In this document: positions 6,468 through 13,500 of the stretch, one piece after another
Layout of the letters: the number at the start of each line of letters is the position of its first letter
Position numbering within the stretch: position 1 is the first letter of the stretch
From: Candidatus Pacearchaeota archaeon
GTDB lineage: Archaea > Nanobdellota > Nanobdellia > Pacearchaeales > GW2011-AR1
NCBI GenBank assembly: GCA_002688165.1
Contig: NZCB01000032.1
Span: forward strand, 12,545 to 26,504
Length of the DNA stretch: 13,960 nt
Reading direction: 5' to 3'
The notes under the pieces: generated by a model
What the model was told of the DNA's origin: nothing
The model's input: the letters and a program-made list of their open reading frames with translations, nothing else
The model's database searches: none
Made by a program: the position numbers and the translations under genes

Positions 6468-6776
6468 TTAAGGATTTGCAGATATAAGGTTAGAAGTATC
6501 TAATCTTTCTTCAAGTCGATTATTATCTGTATTTGTAGGGGTTAATTTAAAACCAGGAGTTTCTATTCTTTCAATTTTTCCCGCATAACCTACTCTATAA
6601 TTATCACCATAGAATTCTATTAATTTTTCTCTTTCTGAATTATCAAATTTATTTCTAATTTCTTCCTCATTAGATCCTATTAAGTAAGCAAAATTTGGTA
6701 ATGGAATGGAAATGTTACTTAGATCTCTTAAATTATATTTTATTGAATAAATGCAATGTTCATTAGTTTCTGTCAT
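6468..6776 (-). CDS. Unrecognised 102-residue protein in PRC-barrel operon
   Basis: I do not recognise this protein. It starts one base after the stop of the PRC-barrel gene, so the two are almost certainly co-transcribed and probably translationally coupled; GAAGAAGATT at the end of the upstream gene may act as a weak ribosome site. Residues 1-35 look strand-rich (CIYSIKYNLRDLSNISIPLP), residues 36-60 are helical and acidic (NEEEIRNKFDNSEREKLIEF), and the last 30 residues are Thr/Asn-rich and probably disordered. It has no transmembrane segment or metal-binding cysteines. Tight coupling hints at a partner role with the PRC-barrel protein. Confidence 0.6.
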   Translation of the reverse strand: MTETNEHCIYSIKYNLRDLSNISIPLPNFAYLIGSNEEEIRNKFDNSEREKLIEFYGDNYRVGYAGKIERIETPGFKLTPTNTDNNRLEERLDTSNLISANP

Positions 6777-6777
6777 T

Positions 6778-7038
6778 TTACATTAAATCTTCTTCAGAAA
6801 CAACTACAAAATCACCAATTGCGATTATTGAATTATAAGGAATGAGTATTTCAGATTGCTGTGATCTTTCCAAGTTTAGTTGAGCAGAATATTCTGAGGG
6901 ATCTTTGATTATAATGTGGATAAGTTCTCCAGTTCTTGTTTCAAAAGTAATATCTTTAACAACACCTAGTTTTTTACCTTCTTTTGTTACTACAGGTTTA
7001 GTAAGTATTTCTTTATGAGGTTTCTTTTCAATACCCAT
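6778..7038 (-). CDS. PRC-barrel domain protein
   Basis: This 86-residue protein is essentially one PRC-barrel: LTKPVVTKEGKKLGVVKDI (strands 1-2 with the typical G-x-x-LG-x-V-x-D turn), ETRTGELIHIIIKDP (strands 3-4), and EILIPYNSIIAIGDFVVVSEE (I-P-x-x-x-I-x-x-I-G-D, strands 5-6). Small stand-alone PRC-barrels are common in archaea; some are linked to RNA processing or to the Cdv cell-division system, but nothing here assigns one of these. It is the first gene of a leftward unit and is the nearest gene on the left side of the putative origin, transcribed away from it. The start ATG at 7038 has a TATA box centred about 26 bases upstream, so the message is predicted to be leaderless. Confidence 0.88.
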   Translation of the reverse strand: MGIEKKPHKEILTKPVVTKEGKKLGVVKDITFETRTGELIHIIIKDPSEYSAQLNLERSQQSEILIPYNSIIAIGDFVVVSEEDLM

Positions 7039-7059
7039 AGGGATTGAAGAAGATTATTC

Positions 7060-7068
7060 TTTATAAAC
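7060..7068 (-). promoter_or_regulatory. TATA box of the PRC-barrel operon
   Basis: The minus strand reads GTTTATAAA, centred near 7064. A start 26 bases downstream lands on ATG 7038, predicting a leaderless mRNA. Confidence 0.6.
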
Positions 7069-7200
7069 TTTCTTATGATTTAATGTGAATAATGATTTTT
7101 ATTAAGAAATGATTATAAAATTAGATAATAATTTTTGATATTAATAATTTATAGGAGTAATTTTGTTATTATTTGAAGTGATTGTTATTATTTTGATATG

Positions 7201-7231
7201 AACCCCCTCACCCTATGATTTCTTATAGAAG
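7201..7231 (-). promoter_or_regulatory. ORB-like element 1 (Orc1/Cdc6 binding site)
   Basis: The minus strand reads TTCTATAAGAAATCATAG, then GGTGAGGGGGTT. It has the two parts of archaeal origin recognition boxes: a short dyad (TTC-TATAA-GAA) and a downstream G-string. It shares the 13-base pattern TTCYATAAGAAAT with element 3. The dyad faces the AT-rich block and the G-string faces away. Confidence 0.7.
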
Positions 7232-7245
7232 TATTTATATGATAA

Positions 7246-7418
7246 AATTTTTTTTTTATTTTTTTTTATTTATAAACTTTATTATATTATATTATATATA
7301 TTATAGTATATAATGTATATTTTATATAAAATATGTTGATTTCTATATATTTTAATATATATATTCTAGTATATGTTTTATATGATATATTAAATATCCT
7401 ATATTAAATATTTTTATA
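7246..7418. other. Candidate duplex-unwinding element
   Basis: By my count only about 12 of these 173 bases are G or C. It opens with T10-A-T9 (7248-7267) and continues with TATA/ATAT alternations. It lies exactly between the two oppositely oriented ORB-like sites. Nothing in it looks like a gene. Confidence 0.7.
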
Positions 7419-7458
7419 GAAAATAATCTAAAATCTTTAATGTTTGATGTAATTTTAA

Positions 7459-7488
7459 ATTTCCAATAGAAATGAAGGTGTGGGGTTG
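7459..7488 (+). promoter_or_regulatory. ORB-like element 2 (Orc1/Cdc6 binding site)
   Basis: The plus strand reads TTTCCAATAGAAATGAAGG then TGTGGGGTTG. The dyad TTTC-CAATA-GAAA followed by GAAGG and a G-run is the closest of the three to published euryarchaeal ORBs (TTCCAnTGGAAAC then AAnGGGG). Its orientation is opposite to element 1, with the dyad facing the AT-rich block. Confidence 0.75.
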
Positions 7489-7522
7489 TTTATTTTAGTA
7501 GTTTTATTTTGTTAATTTTCTT

Positions 7523-7547
7523 GCATAAATCTTATGCAGATTTATGC
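7523..7547. repeat. Nested inverted repeat around GCATAAATC/GATTTATGC
   Basis: GCATAAATC (7523-7531) and GATTTATGC (7539-7547) are perfect nine-base arms around a seven-base spacer that itself contains TTATGC. The hexamer therefore appears as GCATAA at 7523 and as TTATGC at 7532 and 7542, the latter two exactly 10 bases (one helical turn) apart. It is likely a protein site within the origin or an operator for orc1/cdc6. Confidence 0.6.
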
Positions 7548-7584
7548 GTAAAATTATTGTTTATAGATGATAGAATGAAATTAA

Positions 7585-7607
7585 TTTCCATAAGAAATTG
7601 AGGTGTT
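7585..7607 (+). promoter_or_regulatory. ORB-like element 3, upstream of the orc1/cdc6 promoter
   Basis: The plus strand reads TTTCCATAAGAAATTGAGG then TGTT. The dyad half matches elements 1 and 2 closely, but the terminal G-string is missing (TTATTG instead), so it is more a mini-ORB. It ends 21 bases before the orc1/cdc6 TATA box and is followed at once by the dyad ATTGTT-GAGTG-AACAAT (7608-7624). This placement suggests that the initiator could repress its own gene. Confidence 0.6.
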
Positions 7608-7628
7608 ATTGTTGAGTGAACAATCGCA

Positions 7629-7637
7629 TTTATAAAG
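7629..7637 (+). promoter_or_regulatory. TATA box of orc1/cdc6
   Basis: TTTATAAAG is centred near 7633. Transcription would start near 7659, giving a leader of about 57 bases that contains the small frame at 7679-7729. Confidence 0.6.
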
Positions 7638-7678
7638 TTTGAATGTTCTTGTAAATATTATTGTTTAGAGGTTGTGAA

Positions 7679-7729
7679 ATGGAAAAATATAATTTAAAAG
7701 AGGTAATTTCGATAAATGGAATTAGATGA
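7679..7729 (+). other. Candidate 16-codon leader ORF overlapping the orc1/cdc6 start
   Basis: ATG 7679 is preceded by AGAGGT (7667-7672) at ideal SD spacing and is followed by 15 more codons (MEKYNLKEVISINGIR) to TGA 7727-7729, in a different frame from orc1/cdc6 and overlapping its start by 14 bases. The SD spacing is better than that of orc1/cdc6 itself (AGAGGT at 7699-7704, 11 bases from ATG 7716). A short frame by chance is quite possible. Confidence 0.25.
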
Positions 7730-8915
7730 GATTTTTGATTCTGTAAAAAGCAGGAGTTTGTTTAAAGATAAACAAGTTTTACAATCTAATCATTCTCCTG
7801 ATGATATACCTCATAGGAATGAACAGATTAAAAGTGTTGCTAGTATTTTGGCTCCAACCTTATTAGGTGAAAGAACTAGTAATTTGTTCATTTATGGTAA
7901 AACTGGTAGCGGGAAAACATTATCTATTCAACATGTTGCTAATGAATTATCTAAAAGGTCTATTGAAAATAAAATTTTAAGGATTGAGTATTTGAATTGT
8001 AAATTGAAGAAGGTTGCAGATACAGAATATAGGATTTTGGCAGAATTAATTAAAAAGTTAGGAGGTAGTGTTCCTGCTACAGGGTTGCCTACAGATCAAG
8101 TTTATTTAAGGTTTTTAGATATATTAGAAAATAGTGAAGAAAAATTATTGATTTTGATACTAGATGAGATTGATCAGGCAGTTAAGAAGATTAGTGATGA
8201 ATTTCTTTATAATTTGACAAGATTGAATAGTGAACTGAATAATACTCAGATAATTGTAGTAGGTATTAGTAATGATTTGAGGTTTTTAGATATGATTGAT
8301 CAAAGGGTTAGAAGTAGTTTGTCTGAAGAAGAGATTGTTTTTCCGCCTTATAATGCTGTTCAGTTACAAGATATATTGAGAAAAAGATCTAATGAAGCAT
8401 TTAAACAAAATGTTGTTAATGAAGGAGTAATTGCCAAATGTGCTGCCTATGCTGCTAGAGAACATGGAGATGCTAGAAGAGCTTTAGACTTATTAAGAGT
8501 AGCTGGAGAGTTAGCTGAAAGAAGTTCTAATAATAAGATTGAGGTAGAGCATATAGATTTAGCTAATGAGAAAATAGAAAAGGATAAAATTTTAGATGTT
8601 GTTGAAACTGGCACGAAACAATTTCAGATGATTTTATATTCTATAATAGAACTTGTTGAAAAAGATAAAAATAATAGTGTTTTTACGGGAGATATTTTTG
8701 ATTTTTATGAAATTATTTGTAAAAAGGTAAATATAGATATATTAACTCAAAGAAGGGTTAGTGATATAATTGCAGAATTAGACATGTTGGGGTTGATTAA
8801 TGCTAGAGTTATTAGTAAAGGAAGGCACGGTAGGATGAGGGAGATAAAATTGGCTATACCTGAGGGAATTAAGGAGAAAGCTAAATTAATTTTGGAAGAG
8901 AGTTTAGGATTGTAA
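7716..8915 (+). CDS. cdc6: Orc1/Cdc6 replication initiator
   Basis: This 399-residue protein has full-length archaeal Orc1/Cdc6 architecture. The AAA+ part shows Walker A GKTGSGKT (61-68), Walker B LILDEID (147-153), sensor 1 GISND (183-187), a likely arginine finger in DQRVRSSL (about 197-199), and sensor 2 GDARRALDLLR (251-261). A lid follows, then a C-terminal winged helix (about 300-399; LTQRRVSDIIAELDMLGLI). The protein binds ORB sites, opens the origin and loads MCM. The N-terminal IPHRNEQI element, where the nucleotide base is gripped, is present. All ATPase residues look intact. It lies directly downstream of the ORB-like sites and upstream of PolD. Start ATG 7716 has AGAGGT 11 bases upstream. 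Confidence 0.96.
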   Translation: MELDEIFDSVKSRSLFKDKQVLQSNHSPDDIPHRNEQIKSVASILAPTLLGERTSNLFIYGKTGSGKTLSIQHVANELSKRSIENKILRIEYLNCKLKKVADTEYRILAELIKKLGGSVPATGLPTDQVYLRFLDILENSEEKLLILILDEIDQAVKKISDEFLYNLTRLNSELNNTQIIVVGISNDLRFLDMIDQRVRSSLSEEEIVFPPYNAVQLQDILRKRSNEAFKQNVVNEGVIAKCAAYAAREHGDARRALDLLRVAGELAERSSNNKIEVEHIDLANEKIEKDKILDVVETGTKQFQMILYSIIELVEKDKNNSVFTGDIFDFYEIICKKVNIDILTQRRVSDIIAELDMLGLINARVISKGRHGRMREIKLAIPEGIKEKAKLILEESLGL

Positions 8916-8920
8916 TTTAA

Positions 8921-8929
8921 TTTATAAAG
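8921..8929 (+). promoter_or_regulatory. TATA box ahead of the DP1 gene
   Basis: TTTATAAAG follows the orc1/cdc6 stop by only a few bases. A start near 8950 gives DP1 a leader of about 18 bases carrying the SD TGAGAGG (8956-8962), five bases before ATG 8968. The polymerase genes may thus be transcribed apart from the initiator gene. Confidence 0.55.
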
Positions 8930-8967
8930 TTAGATGTTTTTTATGAATGATTCAATGAGAGGTTTAA

Positions 8968-10560
8968 ATGGAAAGCAATACATTAAAATTATTTTTAGAA
9001 AAGGGATTTTTATTAGATAAGGAAATGCTTGATTTTCTTAATGAGCTTGATGATAGAGACGTAGCTAATGAGATATTGGATAAAATTGCAGTAGTTTCTA
9101 GAAAAAAGGTTATAACTAAAAATTTAGTTGGAGATAACATTGATAAGATAAAACCTATTTTATTTGAATTAGATGGTGAGAAGAAAAAATTGGTTGATAA
9201 ATATTTTGTTAATGTATCTATTTCTGTAGAGGTTAAGAAGGAAAGTAGTATTGAAGATAATGTTGAGAAGGTTGCAAAATATGATAAAGATTACATAGCT
9301 CCAGGAAATGTTAAAATTCTTTCTTCACCAATAATCGCTAGCCAAAAATTAGAGGTTAGAAATTTTGTTAAACATTTTAAAAGTAGATATAATGGCATGA
9401 AGAAGTTATTAATGGAAAGACCTGAACTTGATAATTTAATCTCTATTGATAAAATTACTGGAAATAATGAAATTTGTATAATTGGGCTTGTTACAAGCAA
9501 ACAAATAACAAAAAATAAGAATTTGATATTAGAAGTAGAAGATCTGACAGGTAGTGTTAAAATATTAATAAATCAAAATAAGGAAGAAGTTTATGAAAAA
9601 TCTAAGGAAATACTTTTAGATGATATTATTGGATTTAAGTGTAATGGTACTAGGGATTTTTTATTTGTTAATGATTTTTTTTATCCTGATTGTCATGTAG
9701 TTGAGAAAAAAAGATTGGAGGAAGAAAGCTATGCGTTATTTATTTCAGATGTTCATGTAGGAAGTAATAATTTTTTAGGAGATAATTTTATGAAATTTAT
9801 AAATTGGTTGAATGGGGTTGGTAGTGATGATAAGCAAAAAGAGACTTTAAAGAAAATTAAATATATGTTTGTTGTTGGAGATACTATTGAAGGGGTTGGA
9901 GTTTATCCTGGACAGGAAAAAGAATTGGTTATTAAAGATATTAAGACTCAATATGATAGATTGGCTGAATTTTATGGTAAGATTCCTAAACATATTCAAA
10001 TTATTCAATGTGCTGGACAGCATGATGGAGTTAGGGTTCCAGAACCTCAACCACCTGTAGGAGAAGATTTTGGAGAGGCCTTACATAAGTTATCTAATGT
10101 GCATTTAGTTAGTAATCCTAGTTTTATTGAGATTGGAGGAACAGAAAGTAATGAGGGAATTAAAGTTTTGATGTATCATGGAGCTAGTATGCATAATGTT
10201 ATTGGAGAAATTGAAGAATTAAGATTAGCTAATGCTCATTCATCTCCTGCTAAGGTTATTAAACATTTGTTGTTGAGGAGACATTTAGCTCCTACACATG
10301 GTGCAACAACATATATTCCAGGAGAAGAGGATTGTATGTTGATAAAGGAAGTTCCAGATATTATTACTACAGGAGATTTGCATAGGACTGATATTGATAG
10401 TTATAATAATGTCTTGATAATAGCTAATAGTTGTTGGCAGTCTATGACTGCTTTTGAAGAGAAAGTTGGAAATGTTCCAGATCCTTGTAAGGTTCCTATT
10501 TTAAATTTAAAATCTAGAGAGATAAGGATATTAGATTTTAGTGGGGATGAAGATGGATAA
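8968..10560 (+). CDS. polB: DNA polymerase D small subunit (DP1), exonuclease subunit
   Basis: The 530-residue protein is the Mre11-like proofreading subunit of archaeal PolD. Order: an N-terminal helical domain (1-80), a variable charged linker (85-125), an OB fold (about 165-245), then the phosphoesterase domain with DVHVG (261-265), VGDTIEG (303-309), GQHDGVR (350-356), YHGASMH (403-409), APTHGATTYIPG (441-452), and GDLHRTDI (469-476) followed by NSCWQSMTAFEEKVG. Two metal-site motifs differ from the Pyrococcus type: GNHD is GQHD and GHVH is GDLH. The GDLH change replaces a histidine of the last motif. I believe related archaea share such variants, but this is unchecked, so exonuclease activity should not be assumed. 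The gene overlaps the DP2 start by eight bases, so the two subunits are coupled. Confidence 0.95.
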   Translation: MESNTLKLFLEKGFLLDKEMLDFLNELDDRDVANEILDKIAVVSRKKVITKNLVGDNIDKIKPILFELDGEKKKLVDKYFVNVSISVEVKKESSIEDNVEKVAKYDKDYIAPGNVKILSSPIIASQKLEVRNFVKHFKSRYNGMKKLLMERPELDNLISIDKITGNNEICIIGLVTSKQITKNKNLILEVEDLTGSVKILINQNKEEVYEKSKEILLDDIIGFKCNGTRDFLFVNDFFYPDCHVVEKKRLEEESYALFISDVHVGSNNFLGDNFMKFINWLNGVGSDDKQKETLKKIKYMFVVGDTIEGVGVYPGQEKELVIKDIKTQYDRLAEFYGKIPKHIQIIQCAGQHDGVRVPEPQPPVGEDFGEALHKLSNVHLVSNPSFIEIGGTESNEGIKVLMYHGASMHNVIGEIEELRLANAHSSPAKVIKHLLLRRHLAPTHGATTYIPGEEDCMLIKEVPDIITTGDLHRTDIDSYNNVLIIANSCWQSMTAFEEKVGNVPDPCKVPILNLKSREIRILDFSGDEDG

Positions 10561-13500
10561 AGGACTTAATTTAGAAACTGAAAAGTATTTTGATAGCTTA
10601 AGTGTGGGTATTGAAAATAATTATAAAATAGCTAAAGAGGCTAGAAAGCAAGGATTGGATCCTGTTGATGAAGTCGAAGTGCCTTTGGCCTTGACCATGG
10701 CTGCGAAAGTAGTTCGATTAATAGCTACAAAGTATTCTCAATTAGATAATGAAGATATTATAAATAGGGTTTTGGAATTAGAAAAAAAATATGGAGCCCT
10801 AGATAATACTGTTAGTTTTGTTATAGCTGAAGAAATCGCTAAGGAAAAATATTGTAAATTTGAAACTCAGTTAGAGGCCATGGATGCAGGAATTAGGGTG
10901 GGTTTTGCATATACTACTTTGGGTGTTGTAAGTAGCCCTATTGAAGGGTTTACAGAAATTCAAACTGGCAAGACTCAATTGGGTGAAACTTATTTAAAGG
11001 CTTTTTTTTTCAGGGCCTATAAGGAGTGCAGGTACAACTGCTACTTGCGTGGGGATTATTTTAATAGATTATATTAGGCAGATTTTTGGATATGCTAAAT
11101 TTGACCCTACTGAATCTGAATGTAAAAGGACTGTAACAGAATTATATGATTATCATGAGAGGGTTACTAATTTGCAATATTTGCCTACAGAGGAAGAAGC
11201 TTATTTTATTGCTAAAAATTGCCCAATACAAATTGCAGGAGATCCTACTGAGAAAAGAGAGGTTTCTAATTATAAGGATTTATCAAGGATTGAAAGCGAT
11301 TTTATTAGAGGGGGTTTTTGTTTAGTTAATGGAGAGGGTTTGGCCCAAAAAGCAAAGAAGGGATTGCGTATCTTAAGAGGAATGCAAAAAAATGGATTGA
11401 AAATTGATGATTGGGAATGGTTGGAAGAATATGTTGAGTTGCATGAAAAAAGAGAAAAGGGAAAAACAGATAGCAGTCCTACTTATATTAAAGATTTGGT
11501 TGCTGGAAGGCCAGTTTTTGGACATCCTGGAAAGGGATTGAGATTTAGGTATGGAAGAAGCAGGGCTGCAGGATTTAGTGCAGTAAGTATTCATCCTGCA
11601 ACTATGGCTGCAACTAATAATTTTATTGCAACGGGAACTCAATTGAAGATTGAAAAACCCACTAAGGGAGGCATAACTACTCCTTGTGATGAAATAGATG
11701 GCCCTATTGTTAAATTTAAGAATGGAAGTGTTAGAAAAATGGAAGATTATGAAGAAACTAAAGAGCTTTATGATGAAATTGAAGAAATAATTTATTTAGG
11801 AGATTTATTGTTTCCGTTAGGAGATGTTATGAATAGGAATGCGATGTTGCCTAAGCCAGGCTATGTTGAAGAATGGTGGAATTTAGAATTAAAAGAAAAA
11901 GGAGGTGTTGTTGAAGATTATTGGAATGTTAAAATAGAGGAGGCCATTAAATTTACTGAAGAGTATGATCTCCCCTTATATCCGGGATATATTTATTATT
12001 GGAATCAGATAAATTATCAACAATTTTTAGGATTTATTGATTGGTTACAACATTCCCGGGTTAATGATAATAAATTATTATTTCCTTATAATAGTTCTGA
12101 AAAAGAAAGATTTAAGATAGGTAAGAGGGCCTTGGAATTATTAGGCATAAATCATAGTTTGAGTGTTGAAAATGTTATTCTTGAAAAAGAAGATACAAAA
12201 GGATTGTTAGTTAATCTAGGATTTGATATTGATTTTGAAGGTGAAATTCAGATAAATTATAAATTTAAGAAAAGAGAGGATTTGTTTGATGAAGAAGTAG
12301 ATTTAAAATTAGAAGGTGATAAGATTTTAGAGATTATTAATGAAATTTCTAAATTTAAAATTAAAGATAAGGCTGGAGAATTTGTTGGAAGTAGAATGGG
12401 AAGGCCTGAAAAAGCCAAAATTAGAAAATTGACTGGGAGTCCTAGCATAATTTTTCCAGTTGGAGAAGAAGGAGGCAGGTTGAGGAGTGTGAATGAAGCT
12501 GCAAATAAGGTGGGTTCTGTTAAAGGTGAATTCCCATTTAATTATTGTAAGAAATGTGAAAGAGAAACAATTTATCGAAAATGTGAAAATTGTGAAGAAA
12601 AAACAGAAAAGAAATATTATTGTAGAATGTGTTCTGGAGAGGTTGAGGGGAAATGTAGTGCTCATGAAATAGGTGTTAATTATAAATATGGAAGAATTGA
12701 TATGAAACATTATTTTGATAAGGCCCGGGAGAAATTAGGTTTATTAAAGGTAGAGATGCCTCAATTGATAAAGGGAGTTAGAGGAACTAGTAGCGAAAAT
12801 CATGATATTGAAAATGTTGTTAAAGGTATTTTAAGATCGAAATATAATCTGTGTGTTAATAAAGATGGGACTATTAGGTATGATATGACTGAGGTACCCT
12901 TAAGTCATTTTAGACCTAAGGAAATTGAAGTTAGTATTAATAAATTAAAGGAGTTAGGATATAATAAGGATTGTGAAGGGAATGATCTGGTTGATGAGAA
13001 TCAAATTTTAGAATTAAAACCCCATGATATTTTAATTCCTTGCAATGATGAGTCTGGTGAGGAAAGAGGTGATGATGTTTTTGTTAATATAACTAAATAT
13101 GTTGATGAGTTGTTAGAAAAATTTTATGGATTGCCTAAATTTTTTAATGTTCAAACAAGGGAGGATCTTGTAGGGCAATTAGGAGTTTGCATGGCTCCAC
13201 ATAACTGTGCAGGAGTTATTTGTAGGTTTATAGGGTTTACTAAGGTTCAGGGATTGGTTGCTAGCCCTTATTTGCATGCAGCTATGAGGAGAGATTGTGA
13301 TGGTGACGAGGCTGCGATGATGTTGCTATTAGATGTTTTAATAAATTTTTCTAGGAAATTTTTATCTACACATAGAGGTGCTACACAGGATGCTCCTTTG
13401 GTTTTGAATGGCAAAATTTTAGCAAAGGAAGTGGATGATCAAATTTTGGATTTTGAATTGGTTAATAATTACCCTTTAGAGCTTTATAGGGCTGCAGAGC

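Larger units (their letters stand above)
7199..7640. other. oriC: Putative replication origin (oriC)
   Basis: The 677-base gap between the PRC-barrel and orc1/cdc6 genes has no coding frame. It holds, in order: an ORB-like site on the minus strand (7201-7231), an extremely AT-rich block (about 7232-7440), an ORB-like site on the plus strand (7459-7488), a nested inverted repeat (7523-7547), a third ORB-like site (7585-7607), a short dyad (7608-7624) and the orc1/cdc6 TATA box. Inverted ORBs flanking an unwinding element next to the initiator gene is the standard archaeal design. The remaining part, 7069-7198, is AT-rich; I see nothing firm in it beyond a weak ORB-core likeness (TTAAGAAATGAT) near 7100. 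Confidence 0.75.

Noticed and set aside
7248..7267. Poly-T transcription terminator
   Set aside because: No plus-strand gene ends upstream; the tract is better explained as part of the AT-rich unwinding block.
10541..10552. GTG 10541 as the DP2 start
   Set aside because: The GTGGGG there fits better as the SD for ATG 10553, six bases downstream.
11373..11642. Minus-strand 89-codon frame opposite DP2
   Set aside because: It is Ser/Cys-rich and antisense to the conserved DP2 segment; a shadow.
12257..12710. Minus-strand frames of 63 and 127 codons opposite DP2
   Set aside because: They are Ser/Phe/Thr/Asn-rich shadows of the DP2 frame, which is conserved here; they have no TATA or SD of their own.
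13290..13330. Intein in DP2
   Set aside because: The sequence runs straight through the catalytic DGDE motif and its flanks without an insertion.
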